Assembly (NCBI GenBank): GCA_900299205.1
Contig: OMIW01000116.1
Location: 1 to 17,411 of the forward strand
DNA length: 17,411 nucleotides
Direction: 5' to 3'
Source: Pseudomonadota bacterium
GTDB lineage: Bacteria > Bdellovibrionota_C > UBA2361 > OMIW01
Of this stretch, positions 7,461 through 14,940 are shown in pieces (the stretch's first letter is position 1; every line of letters starts with the position of its first letter). The position numbers were made by a program, and so were the translations under genes. The notes under the pieces are model-generated. The model was not told where the DNA came from and searched no databases. It saw only the letters and a list, made by a program, of their open reading frames with translations.

Positions 7461-8438
7461 CTAGCTCTGATAGCGCCATCCGCGTATTAAGAGAAAAAGC
7501 CCGAAAGGTATCTCTATGAGAGGAGTCAATACACCGGCAGCCACCTCGAACGGAGGATATATAATCCGTCCCAAGAGATCTGCAGCGAGAACTACTGCCC
7601 CCCCCAATAAAAAAACAGCCGGGGTAAGGCGCCGAAAATCAGAGCCAACGAATCGACGACACACCTGAGGCTCGAGGATACCAACAAATCCAATTCCCCC
7701 ACACGCTGAGATAGCTGCTCCAACTCCAACGCTCATACTTATCATGAGTGATCGTTCAAGAGCTTGAACGGCAACGCCTCGGGACGCCGCTGCATCACGA
7801 CCAAGAGCCAGCGCGTTCAAGGATAGAGCCCTGTACCAGATTCGAGTAAACATCCAGCATGCAACCGCCATGAGAATTACCGCTTCTACCCATGACAACG
7901 GAGGTATGGATCCGATAAGCCATATTACAATCCGAGAAAGAGCAGCGGGGTCCGCAATTGATTGCACGAACAGGATAAGACTCGCCACCAGATAATTAAC
8001 TAAAATGCCAATCAATACGATCTGACCAGAAGGAGCTCTTTCAACGATTCGAGCAAGGCTTAGAAGCAGAAAACTAATGAGGGCCGCTCCCGTTATGGCC
8101 CCTAACGATGATGCCGAGGACAGCGGGAGCGATAGCCCAAACAGTATCACAAGAGTTGCCCCCAAAGCCGCACCACCGGAGACGCCCAGGGTCGTAGGCG
8201 TTGCCAAGGGATTTTGAACCATCGTCTGACAGACGAGACCCGCCGTCGCCAGAATCCCCCCCACCGAGAAGGCCACAACAGCTCGGGGCAATCTCATACG
8301 GGTAATAATTACTACTCCTTCGTCCGACAAAGAAAAGCCGTCCCACGCATCGAAGGCCCCAACGAATGGAGATATTGCGACCAAAAGGAGGGAAAAAAAA
8401 ATGAACGGTGCTAGGGCGAATGGCAGGGAACGAGACAT
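7461..8438 (-). CDS. btuC: Cobalamin ABC transporter permease (FecCD/BtuC family)
   Basis: 325 residues, close to E. coli BtuC (326), with about ten hydrophobic segments. It would form the homodimeric inner-membrane channel through which BtuD drives B12. Family features include the N-terminal RLPRAVVAFSVGGILATAGLVCQTMVQNPLATPTTLG block and the GFVGI...DFRRLTPAVFLLGGAVVLAADLLGR block near the C-terminus. In the latter the usual PHxxR reads PQVCR, and the usual ELPxG reads EVAAG, so this permease is divergent. The substrate is assigned from the upstream riboswitch and the btuB gene. The ATG at 8438 lies within the 3' end of btuD (28-bp overlap), which suggests coupling. Confidence 0.88.
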   Translation of the reverse strand: MSRSLPFALAPFIFFSLLLVAISPFVGAFDAWDGFSLSDEGVVIITRMRLPRAVVAFSVGGILATAGLVCQTMVQNPLATPTTLGVSGGAALGATLVILFGLSLPLSSASSLGAITGAALISFLLLSLARIVERAPSGQIVLIGILVNYLVASLILFVQSIADPAALSRIVIWLIGSIPPLSWVEAVILMAVACWMFTRIWYRALSLNALALGRDAAASRGVAVQALERSLMISMSVGVGAAISACGGIGFVGILEPQVCRRFVGSDFRRLTPAVFLLGGAVVLAADLLGRIIYPPFEVAAGVLTPLIEIPFGLFLLIRGWRYQS

Positions 8439-9196
8439 GGAAAACGACCAAGAGGATCAATAATCACCCGAAGCGGGCGGGCATACATCGTCGTTAATAC
8501 ACTTGATTGAAGAAGTTCATCTCTTCTCCCGTCAAATGCAATCCCTTGGTTGGTCAGCGCGATCATCCGAGAGGCGTAAGAGATTAGCAAAGATACGTCG
8601 TGACAGACAACGAGCACCCCGAACTGCTCCTCGAGACAGAGGTAAGCCAGCAGCTCCATCACCTCATGAGCTGCGCTCAGATCGAGAAATGTAGTTGGCT
8701 CATCGAGGATGAGGAACCGAGCTTCCTGAGCGACTGCAGACGCCACAAGAACCCGCTGTTGTTCTCCTCCTGAGAGTTCATCGAATAATCGGGCTCGCAG
8801 ATGAGCAACTTGGGCGAGGCCAAGAGCCCGCTCTATTCCGTCTCGGCATTTACTCAAATGACCTGTATGCCGGGAAAAAAATCGGACCCGTCCAGTAGCA
8901 ACAACCTGTTCGACAGTCATCCCGGTTCCTGCTGGGAGCCGAGTTTGCGGAATGTAGGAGAACCATGAGGCCCTTTCGTGATGAGTCAGCGAGTCGAGAT
9001 CTCGGTCCGCGATTGCTATATTACCCGTTGTTGCAGGGTTGAGACCAATCAGCGTCCTCAAAAGAGTTGTTTTCCCTATACCATTCGGTCCGATCAATCC
9101 AACGAATTCGGCCTGATTGAGGCAAAATGACAGAGGTGGGAGTCGTGTTGTTCCAGAGTTGGTAACTGACAAATTAGTGACAACGATCTGATTCAT
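8411..9196 (-). CDS. btuD: Cobalamin ABC transporter ATP-binding protein
   Basis: 261-residue ABC ATPase that powers the BtuC permease. Walker A is GPNGIGKTT (36-44), the Q-loop is YIPQT (Gln84), the signature is LSGGEQQ (141-147), Walker B is FLILDEP (161-167), the D-loop is FLDLS, and the switch histidine is His199 in VVCHD. The sequence is of the FecE/FhuC/BtuD iron-cobalamin type. It starts at ATG 9196, 15 bp after the btuF stop, without a strong binding site, and it overlaps btuC by 28 bp. Confidence 0.92.
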   Translation of the reverse strand: MNQIVVTNLSVTNSGTTRLPPLSFCLNQAEFVGLIGPNGIGKTTLLRTLIGLNPATTGNIAIADRDLDSLTHHERASWFSYIPQTRLPAGTGMTVEQVVATGRVRFFSRHTGHLSKCRDGIERALGLAQVAHLRARLFDELSGGEQQRVLVASAVAQEARFLILDEPTTFLDLSAAHEVMELLAYLCLEEQFGVLVVCHDVSLLISYASRMIALTNQGIAFDGRRDELLQSSVLTTMYARPLRVIIDPLGRFPCLVPCHSP

Positions 9197-9211
9197 GAGG
9201 AAAACAAAAAT

Positions 9212-10117
9212 CTAACCAGGCGACATTTCTTCGTGAGATATTCTCTTTCTCCGCAAAAAATCCTCAATCTCCCTCAGTAGAATATCAAATCGCGGTCCAG
9301 GTATGCTTGCGTAATCAGCATCAAGGATAGAAATTGAATCCGATGCCACCGCGGGGATCATCGGCCAGTTTTTCCACCACGCCTGTCTCGTTTTGGCCTC
9401 ACTTTCAGACAATTTCCGGTCAAACACCTCGAATATCACCGTCGGTTTGCTTGCGATGATACCCTCCATTGATATCTGAGAGAGGGACATCGTGGGAGTT
9501 TCTATAACTGGGCGTGCCCCCGTAAAGGATAGAAGCTCCCAATAGAATCCATCGATGCCTGAAACAAACAGATTCGAACTATCTGAGATGGACCCGGCAG
9601 AGGTAATAGTCACCAGGACACGGTGGCCCCTCCCCACATTATTCAGGATCGCCCCATCGATGGCTTCTTTTCGCTCCTCCCGAAGAGCAAGCCCCTTTTC
9701 GTGACGACCGCAGGCAGTGCCGATTGCCCCAATCGATTCCATTATTCCTGAAACGGTATGGTGATCAGCTATCAGAGTATCAATGCCGAGCTTTTTAAGT
9801 GCCGTTATCGTCGTGGCCATCTCCGATAAGACAAGCACAATTGTCGGTCGAAAACTAGCGATTAGTTCTGTTGATGAATCTAGTCCCCCTCCGACATTCG
9901 GAAGGCGTTTAACCGAAGACGGGAAATTATCGTATTTTGTTACCGCCACCACCGCCTCACCAAGATCGAGCGCAAATGCTATCTCGGTGAGGCTCGGCGC
10001 TAGTGATACGATTCGAGAGCAGAGATGGCTGGGGGCAGATTCCGCCAAAGCAAAAGGCATCCTACACGCCCCCAGAATCGCGAGAATAATCCCGACACGA
10101 TTGATTTCGCGTCCCAA
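9212..10117 (-). CDS. btuF: Cobalamin-binding periplasmic protein
   Basis: Class-III helical-backbone binding protein that captures B12 in the periplasm and delivers it to BtuC. It has the family start RIVSLAPSLTEIAFALDLGEAVVAVTKYDNFP, the FRPTIVLVLS stretch, and a C-terminal DADYASIPGPRFDILL. I place the start at TTG 10117: GGGGG lies about six bases upstream, the codon follows the btuB stop by one base (TAAgTTG), and the product begins MGREINR followed by a clean hydrophobic core ending PFALA (302 aa). An in-frame start at 10171 would overlap btuB by 53 bp and prepend a non-signal sequence. The segment ILGAC (14-18) also resembles a lipobox, so it might be a lipoprotein with Cys18. Confidence 0.88.
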   Translation of the reverse strand: MGREINRVGIILAILGACRMPFALAESAPSHLCSRIVSLAPSLTEIAFALDLGEAVVAVTKYDNFPSSVKRLPNVGGGLDSSTELIASFRPTIVLVLSEMATTITALKKLGIDTLIADHHTVSGIMESIGAIGTACGRHEKGLALREERKEAIDGAILNNVGRGHRVLVTITSAGSISDSSNLFVSGIDGFYWELLSFTGARPVIETPTMSLSQISMEGIIASKPTVIFEVFDRKLSESEAKTRQAWWKNWPMIPAVASDSISILDADYASIPGPRFDILLREIEDFLRRKRISHEEMSPG

Positions 10118-10118
10118 C

Positions 10119-12110
10119 TTACACCCCCGAGCCGAACCGATATCGAAGGCCAGCATACGCCCCGAATCCAAAGGTACCGTATCCGTTTACCTCGTTATAC
10201 CTCTTATCAAGCACATTATTCACCTGAATGTTAAGAAGAATTCTCTCAGTCAGTTCAGCCTGGGCCCCAATCCGCAAAAGCCCATACCCAGGGAGCCCTA
10301 TTCGCTCTGCACCACCCCGCGAAAAATCGAGATCAAGCCGCTCCCCTACCACCGTGTAACCACCTATGAGGGAATACCGCTTGGCGAAGCGATAGCTGGC
10401 GCTAAAATCTGCCATGTTTCGCGCTCGTCTCAGGAGGCGCTGGCCTGTCTCAGCGTCTGTCGGATCGGTGTAAGTGTAGTTCGCAAGAAGATCTAAATTG
10501 CTCGATACGGACCAACGAGCAGTTACCTCTACCCCGCGTGTCCGAGCTTCGTTGATATTCTGAAATAGAAAGGTGGTCGGATCAAAATTTATGAGATTGG
10601 TAAGCTTATTATTGAAGTAATTCGCCTCAAACAATACGTCTCTCTCACAAAACGACTGCTCGATACCAACATCCCATCCGACACTTCGCTCGGGCATAAG
10701 ATTCCGATCTCCATACGGAGAGAATATCTGGTAAAGCGACGGAGCTTTATAGCCCGTACCGACACTCGCCCGGATTTTCGTGGCACGCCCCCCGAAAACA
10801 TATTGGGGCGCAAATCGCCACGTCCCTCGGGGATCAAATCGCTGATTGTCATCGAGACGAGCAGAACCTTCCAGAATGAGTCCCTCAAGAGGTTGCCCCC
10901 TCACCTGGAGGAATCCGCCATTTGTCCTCGCCGATTTCTCGGGAAGATCCTCGGTGTAGGGACCGAACGCGGACTCAGATCGATAGCTCGATTGAGCTAC
11001 CTCCTCAATGACCTCAATGCCGGCAATTGCCGATACAGCCTCGAAAGGATCTACCTGAACCGTTCCGAATCCTTTCATGAGCCGCCCATCATACGAACTC
11101 CTCAAAAGATCATCCGGATGAAGCGTATCGGGGTCATTATTATCGTCCAGGGCATGATCTGATATGGTGAACCCCAGCGAGGGTTTGATAATTCCAGACG
11201 CCAGCCCTCCTTCTGCAACGACTGATGCCGCAATCGTCCGATTATCAACCTTACGATTGGGATCATCTCCCCCAGCCCCTCCAAAATTATCTATCTCCGT
11301 CTCTGATTGGTTAACCCGAAGGGTACTGCGCAGAGAAAACTGCTCTGTTGGAGTATAGCCCACTTGACCGGCAAAGCCCGTGACATCATTCCCGTCTTTC
11401 TCTCTATTACCATCCCTCCGATCCGCAGCAGAAACACCGTCAGTATGGGCCTGAGAAACTGCAACGCTGTAGTCGATGTCCCCTAGTTGTCCCGAACGCG
11501 ATGCTCCAAATCGCCCTGTCCCAAAACTACCCCCTTCTGCCTCTAGAGTTGATGAGGGCTCTCTCTGACCTTTTTTGGTTATGATTGAAATCACCCCCCC
11601 GAGTGCGTCGGAGCCATAAAGGCTACTTTGAGGCCCCCTGATAATCTCGATACGCTCGACATTGTCGAGTGGTAGATTTGCAAGATTGAACAGCCTTGAT
11701 GGCGTTACGGGATTATTCATCAAGATTCCATCAACGAGCACGAGGGTATGCTCAGCATTTGCTCCTCTGATGAATACGGAGACATTCCCTCCGGGAGGAC
11801 CGCTTTGAACAACATTAATCCCGGGTTGGGTTCTCAAAACTTCGGCTACGGTGGTCGCGCCGGACCGTTCTATGGTTTCCGAATCAATTATGGTTAAGGC
11901 AGAGGAAATGTCCTGAACTCGCCCCTTGAGGCGGTCGGCAAAAATAACAATCTCTGGGGCAAGCGATTCCCCCTCTCGGACGATCTCTTGCGCCGCAGCG
12001 GGGGAAATATGATTTATTGAAAAAAGAGAGAACAAAGTAAGTGCGCCCGACAACTGCGCACACGACCGAGCAGTGCGCAGCGAAGCTGCGCGTCGAGAAA
12101 GATTTATCAT
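10119..12110 (-). CDS. btuB: TonB-dependent outer-membrane cobalamin receptor
   Basis: 22-stranded beta-barrel receptor that imports B12 across the outer membrane with energy from TonB. From the ATG at 12110 it is 663 residues, with a long signal peptide ending SPAAA-QE. A TonB-box-like EIVIFADRL precedes the plug domain, which has GINVVQSGPPGGNVSVFIRG, TLVLVDG, VERIEIIRGPQSSLYGSDALGGVISI. The barrel ends in GLRYRF followed by four extra residues, GSGV. The start is uncertain: in-frame GTG codons at 12170 and 12152 and TTG at 12128 extend the frame, but only the ATG gives a normal signal peptide; its binding site is poor. The cobalamin riboswitch upstream supports B12 as ligand. No tonB or exbBD is in the window. 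Confidence 0.92.
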   Translation of the reverse strand: MINLSRRAASLRTARSCAQLSGALTLFSLFSINHISPAAAQEIVREGESLAPEIVIFADRLKGRVQDISSALTIIDSETIERSGATTVAEVLRTQPGINVVQSGPPGGNVSVFIRGANAEHTLVLVDGILMNNPVTPSRLFNLANLPLDNVERIEIIRGPQSSLYGSDALGGVISIITKKGQREPSSTLEAEGGSFGTGRFGASRSGQLGDIDYSVAVSQAHTDGVSAADRRDGNREKDGNDVTGFAGQVGYTPTEQFSLRSTLRVNQSETEIDNFGGAGGDDPNRKVDNRTIAASVVAEGGLASGIIKPSLGFTISDHALDDNNDPDTLHPDDLLRSSYDGRLMKGFGTVQVDPFEAVSAIAGIEVIEEVAQSSYRSESAFGPYTEDLPEKSARTNGGFLQVRGQPLEGLILEGSARLDDNQRFDPRGTWRFAPQYVFGGRATKIRASVGTGYKAPSLYQIFSPYGDRNLMPERSVGWDVGIEQSFCERDVLFEANYFNNKLTNLINFDPTTFLFQNINEARTRGVEVTARWSVSSNLDLLANYTYTDPTDAETGQRLLRRARNMADFSASYRFAKRYSLIGGYTVVGERLDLDFSRGGAERIGLPGYGLLRIGAQAELTERILLNIQVNNVLDKRYNEVNGYGTFGFGAYAGLRYRFGSGV

Positions 12111-12180
12111 CTGAGGAAATAATCTCAATGTGTTTACAATGCCCCAATCCACGAGAGCATTGCTAGGCACCGCGACTTGC

Positions 12181-12222
12181 CCGCACCGAGAAAGAGCAGG
12201 GTCTCGGGGCGAAAGCCCCTTT
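12181..12222 (-). promoter_or_regulatory. Likely expression platform of the riboswitch
   Basis: Between the riboswitch core and btuB, a GGGGC-tttc-GCCCC hairpin (12219-12206) overlaps a possible alternative stem in which CCGAGA just after it pairs with TCTCGG further downstream. The two cannot form fully together. There is no U-tract, so control at translation initiation is more likely than intrinsic termination. This is inference from pairing by eye. Confidence 0.4.
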
Positions 12223-12229
12223 GTCGGGA

Positions 12230-12647
12230 AAACACCAGGTCTTCTGGCTCAGCTGAACGTGCTCGACACCTCGGTGATGAACAAAAAAAGTTCTCCGTCT
12301 CCGATGGCCGCACTCCTGCAGTTAGAGTCTTCCCAGCATAACGCCAGTGACTGTGAATCGGCTCTCCGAGAACTTGCATCACGAATGATGAAAATTATCT
12401 TTCTCGGGGGCTACTTACATAACTCGTCGGCTGGGATGCGCCAAAGGAGGCTCCCCCCACAACGACCAAGTAAGCGAACTGCAGTCTCTTTTTCAACCTC
12501 ACAGCGGCGGGACCGCGGCGGATTAAAACCGCACTTCCTTGAGGTGCTTCCCGGCCATCGTGGCAATCTCATGAGGGGAATGTCAATACTTCTCTGTTGT
12601 CGCAAAAGTGGTGCGCCTCCTAACCCGGGAAAAACGAACAGGTGTTT
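12230..12647 (-). ncRNA. Cobalamin riboswitch (expanded)
   Basis: Read on the minus strand, the conserved pieces occur in the right order: GGGAA (12552-12548), the GCGGTTTTAATCCGC hairpin, CCCGCCGCTGTGA ending at 12499, the B12-box-like GTCACTGGCG (12351-12342; usual GCCACTGG), CTGGGAAGAC (12336-12327), and the 3' signature AGCCAGAAGACCTG (12249-12236). AAACAC (12647-12642) can pair with GTGTTT (12235-12230) as P1. Three intervals are unusually long: 89 nt between P1 and GGGAA, 147 nt between CTGTGA and the B12 box, and 77 nt before the 3' signature. It controls the btu operon, presumably reducing expression when B12 is plentiful. The 5' boundary is the least certain part. Confidence 0.9.
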
Positions 12648-12659
12648 ATGAGAAATGAT

Positions 12660-12688
12660 TTGACTTTTTCACCAACCGTCCCTAAATA
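12660..12688 (+). promoter_or_regulatory. infC: Possible sigma-70-type promoter for infC
   Basis: TTGACT (12660-12665), a 17-base spacer, and TAAATA (12683-12688). The -35 matches 5 of 6 positions but the -10 only about 3 of 6. It would give an infC leader of about 145 nt and lies next to the start of the oppositely transcribed riboswitch. Confidence 0.35.
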
Positions 12689-12726
12689 GGAGATCGGATT
12701 TTTGCTCGGCGGGAGTCAGGCTCACG

Positions 12727-12777
12727 ATGAGCTATTTCCCGCGAGGACCATGTATCAGGAGGACTTTGCTGAGGTAG
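12727..12777 (+). CDS. Possible 16-codon leader peptide upstream of infC
   Basis: ATG at 12727 opens a 16-residue frame, MSYFPRGPCIRRTLLR, ending with TAG at 12775-12777, 63 bp before the infC start. GGGAG (12711-12715) lies 11 bases upstream, which is longer than ideal. Four of the 16 residues are arginine. A short ORF of this size can arise by chance, so this is only a candidate. Confidence 0.2.
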   Translation: MSYFPRGPCIRRTLLR

Positions 12778-12840
12778 GCTCGCGCCCGCCTTTCGTCTGT
12801 AGTAGGATACCTCCACATATCTAATTTGAGGGAGTTTTTT

Positions 12841-13419
12841 TTGACCACTTTTAGACCTGCCGGGCCACGACCGAGCCGAAATGTTCGCTCTCGCCCCCTA
12901 CCGACCCCTGATACCCACCGCATCAATAGCCGAATCATCGCCCGGGAGGTGAGAGTCATCGATGATGCCGGGGGGCAGCTCGGCATATTTCCCCTCCGCG
13001 AGGCGATCGAGCTGGCTGAGGGTCGAGAATTGGACCTTGTTGAGGTCGCTCCTGAGGCAAAACCGCCCGTTTGTCGTATTATGGACTACGGTAAGTTTAA
13101 ATATCGGGAACAGAAGAAAGAGGCCGAAGCTCGGAAGAAACGGTCAGAGTCGACCATGAAGGAGATTCGGCTCCGATACCGCACCGATGTTGGGGATCTC
13201 GAGACCAAATTGAAGCACGCGAGGGAATTTCTCCAAGGGGGAGAAAAGGTGAAGTTCTCTATGCGGTTCAAGGGCCGTGAGGTAATGTACCTCGGCCTTG
13301 GTCAGGAGAAATTTGAATCTATCAGCCAAAGACTTGCCGATATTGCTCAGGTTGAGGAAAAAAGCCCTTTGGCAGGCCGAAGCATTCATATAGTTCTAGC
13401 TCCAGCAAAGGCAAAGTAA
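12841..13419 (+). CDS. infC: Translation initiation factor IF-3
   Basis: Binds the 30S subunit and checks initiator-tRNA and start-codon selection. It has an N-terminal domain (NSRIIAREVRVIDDAGGQLGIFPLREAIELAEGRELDLVEVAPEAKPPVCRIMDYGKFKYREQKK), a charged helical linker, and a C-terminal domain (MKEIRLRYRTDVGDLETKLKHAREFL to VKFSMRFKGRE). I choose TTG 12841: GAGGGAG (12828-12834) lies six Ts upstream, giving 192 residues. The TTG at 12826 would leave the binding site inside the gene. A non-ATG start suits this gene, since E. coli infC uses AUU for autoregulation. Neither thrS upstream nor rpmI-rplT downstream is present. Confidence 0.95.
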   Translation: MTTFRPAGPRPSRNVRSRPLPTPDTHRINSRIIAREVRVIDDAGGQLGIFPLREAIELAEGRELDLVEVAPEAKPPVCRIMDYGKFKYREQKKEAEARKKRSESTMKEIRLRYRTDVGDLETKLKHAREFLQGGEKVKFSMRFKGREVMYLGLGQEKFESISQRLADIAQVEEKSPLAGRSIHIVLAPAKAK

Positions 13420-13475
13420 CGATGGTTCCTCGGCTGCTTGAATTTGACCCATTTTTTGGCGCAACTCGCTAACGA

Positions 13476-13485
13476 CCGTTAACGG
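13476..13485. promoter_or_regulatory. 10-bp palindrome upstream of the DUF6178 gene
   Basis: CCGTTAACGG is a perfect palindrome 15 bp before the ATG at 13501, and TAACG / CGTTA nearby makes a second inverted pair. TTGACC lies at 13444-13449. It may be an operator or chance. Confidence 0.25.
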
Positions 13486-13500
13486 AAATTATCGTGAACG

Positions 13501-14940
13501 ATGGGCACTCTCCGTGGCCAGGGGAGTAGCGCCTCCAGCCGCACCTTCTCGGTATCGGAGAGCACGGCTCAATCCGTCTCTAAGCCAAATTCTATGGAAT
13601 CATCACGCCCGAATCGGAATATAGTTACAAAGAAAGGGCTCTCCACTCCTTCGCGTGCTTCGGCTCAGGTACTTTCTCGGGCCATATTTGCAGCCGACTC
13701 CCCCGAGCAGATGGTAGCAGCGCTCCCAGCTGAAACGTTGTACTGCGTTCTTCGGGCTCACGGGATATCTTCGTCTGCCGACCTCATCGAGCTGCTGTCT
13801 CCCGATCAGCTTCGCTCATGTCTCGACTTCGATCTCTGGCAGGGTGATCGCTTGAGTGAGACATCTTTCTTTGAATGGCTTGAGCTACCCGATGCTGCGG
13901 GCGAACTTTCCATACTCGAACAGCTTCTCCGCTCCCTCGATCTCCGATTGCTCGGAGTTCTCGTTGCCCGATATGTGGCGGTCAGAGTATTTGATGAGCC
14001 GACAGATGCTCCGCCAGGAGATGGATTTGTTACCCCCGACAAAGGTTTCACTTGGATTAAGATAGGATTTAATGATGCGCTTCAGGATGGAGAAGGAAGC
14101 CCGCTTAGCCCCCATCAGGAGTTTCTCGCTCAGCGACTTCTTGCACTAATATTTGATACTTCTGCTGAACTTTTCTATCAGATTCTCGCTATTCCCTCTG
14201 TGGCAACTCCCTCTCAGCTTGAGGAGGAGGCGTTTCAGGACCGAAATAAGCGCCTTCAAAGCTTAGGTATCCCGGACCAGGAATTCGCGGCTTTCCTCAA
14301 TACTCCGCGTTCATCCTCTGAGATGATTAACGCCGCCCCCGCCGCCGCAATCGACCACATTACGATAGAGGCGATAGACCCCCTCCTCGCGGCAGCGGCC
14401 CTCGCAGGTGGACTTCCGAGCGAATCATCGGACGACCACGTGATTACCGATGAGCAGGCGGCCGAACTCGATGCCGAGGTAACTCTCCTCATTAACAGCG
14501 CCTTGGTGCATTTTAATCGAGACTGGCACGATAGTGGTCAGCTCGAGGAAACCTCCAGATTCGTTGCTGGATCAATTCGTATAGGAGTCGAAGCACTAAA
14601 GGAACACGGCGTTTCGTCTCGAGAGGCTATTCGTCTCTTCGGTTGTCAAGGTTGTTATTCTGTCGGCCTTTGGGAACTCACCACCCTTCGGAGAAAGGCT
14701 CTGAGAGTGCCTGCTGAATTACTGGTACCGTCCCGTCTCGGCTCGGAAACCATCGACGCGATCGAAATGTTAAAGTTAAAAATGCCTCTGATCAAAATGT
14801 CATTGCTCCAGAATGGCGATGAAAAGGGTTTGGCAAAGACACCAGAGGTACATCGTCCCCTTGAGAATTTAGCCGAGGTGCGCCGCGCCGACTCTATTCT
14901 CAGCAACTTATTGGGTGCTGCCCCTCTCATTCAGTATTAG
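13501..14940 (+). CDS. DUF6178 family protein
   Basis: 479 residues with no signal peptide or membrane segment, probably cytoplasmic. I recognise the DUF6178 pattern, from memory of deltaproteobacterial members: LPAETLYCVLRAHG followed by LIELLSPDQLRSCLDFDLWQGDRL and FFEWLELPDAAGE, then LEEEAFQDRNKRLQSLGIPDQEF, and a C-terminal VGLWELTTLRRKALRVP. The family function is unknown. The first 60 residues are rich in Ser, Thr and Arg and look disordered, so the start could be internal (a Met at residue 32 is in frame); ATG 13501 has no strong binding site. It follows infC by 81 bp on the same strand; shared transcription is possible but the gap holds a palindrome and a TTGACC. Confidence 0.75.
   Translation: MGTLRGQGSSASSRTFSVSESTAQSVSKPNSMESSRPNRNIVTKKGLSTPSRASAQVLSRAIFAADSPEQMVAALPAETLYCVLRAHGISSSADLIELLSPDQLRSCLDFDLWQGDRLSETSFFEWLELPDAAGELSILEQLLRSLDLRLLGVLVARYVAVRVFDEPTDAPPGDGFVTPDKGFTWIKIGFNDALQDGEGSPLSPHQEFLAQRLLALIFDTSAELFYQILAIPSVATPSQLEEEAFQDRNKRLQSLGIPDQEFAAFLNTPRSSSEMINAAPAAAIDHITIEAIDPLLAAAALAGGLPSESSDDHVITDEQAAELDAEVTLLINSALVHFNRDWHDSGQLEETSRFVAGSIRIGVEALKEHGVSSREAIRLFGCQGCYSVGLWELTTLRRKALRVPAELLVPSRLGSETIDAIEMLKLKMPLIKMSLLQNGDEKGLAKTPEVHRPLENLAEVRRADSILSNLLGAAPLIQY

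Noticed and set aside
9783-10496. 237-codon forward ORF
   Set aside because: Antisense to btuF and btuB, which both have clear family motifs.
12118-12170. N-terminal extension of BtuB to GTG 12170
   Set aside because: The added residues are not signal-like, and they bring the start to within about 60 nt of the riboswitch core; the ATG at 12110 gives a normal signal peptide. Start codons between them remain possible.
12130-12651. 173-codon forward ORF across the btuB upstream region
   Set aside because: It lies antisense to the cobalamin riboswitch, whose conserved motifs are unmistakable on the other strand; the translation is Ser/Arg-rich with no family resemblance.
12660-12720. Divergent promoter for the btu operon on the minus strand
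   Set aside because: Only weak TTGGTG and TCATAA-like boxes are visible, and a -10 there would exclude the 5' half of P1 from the transcript.
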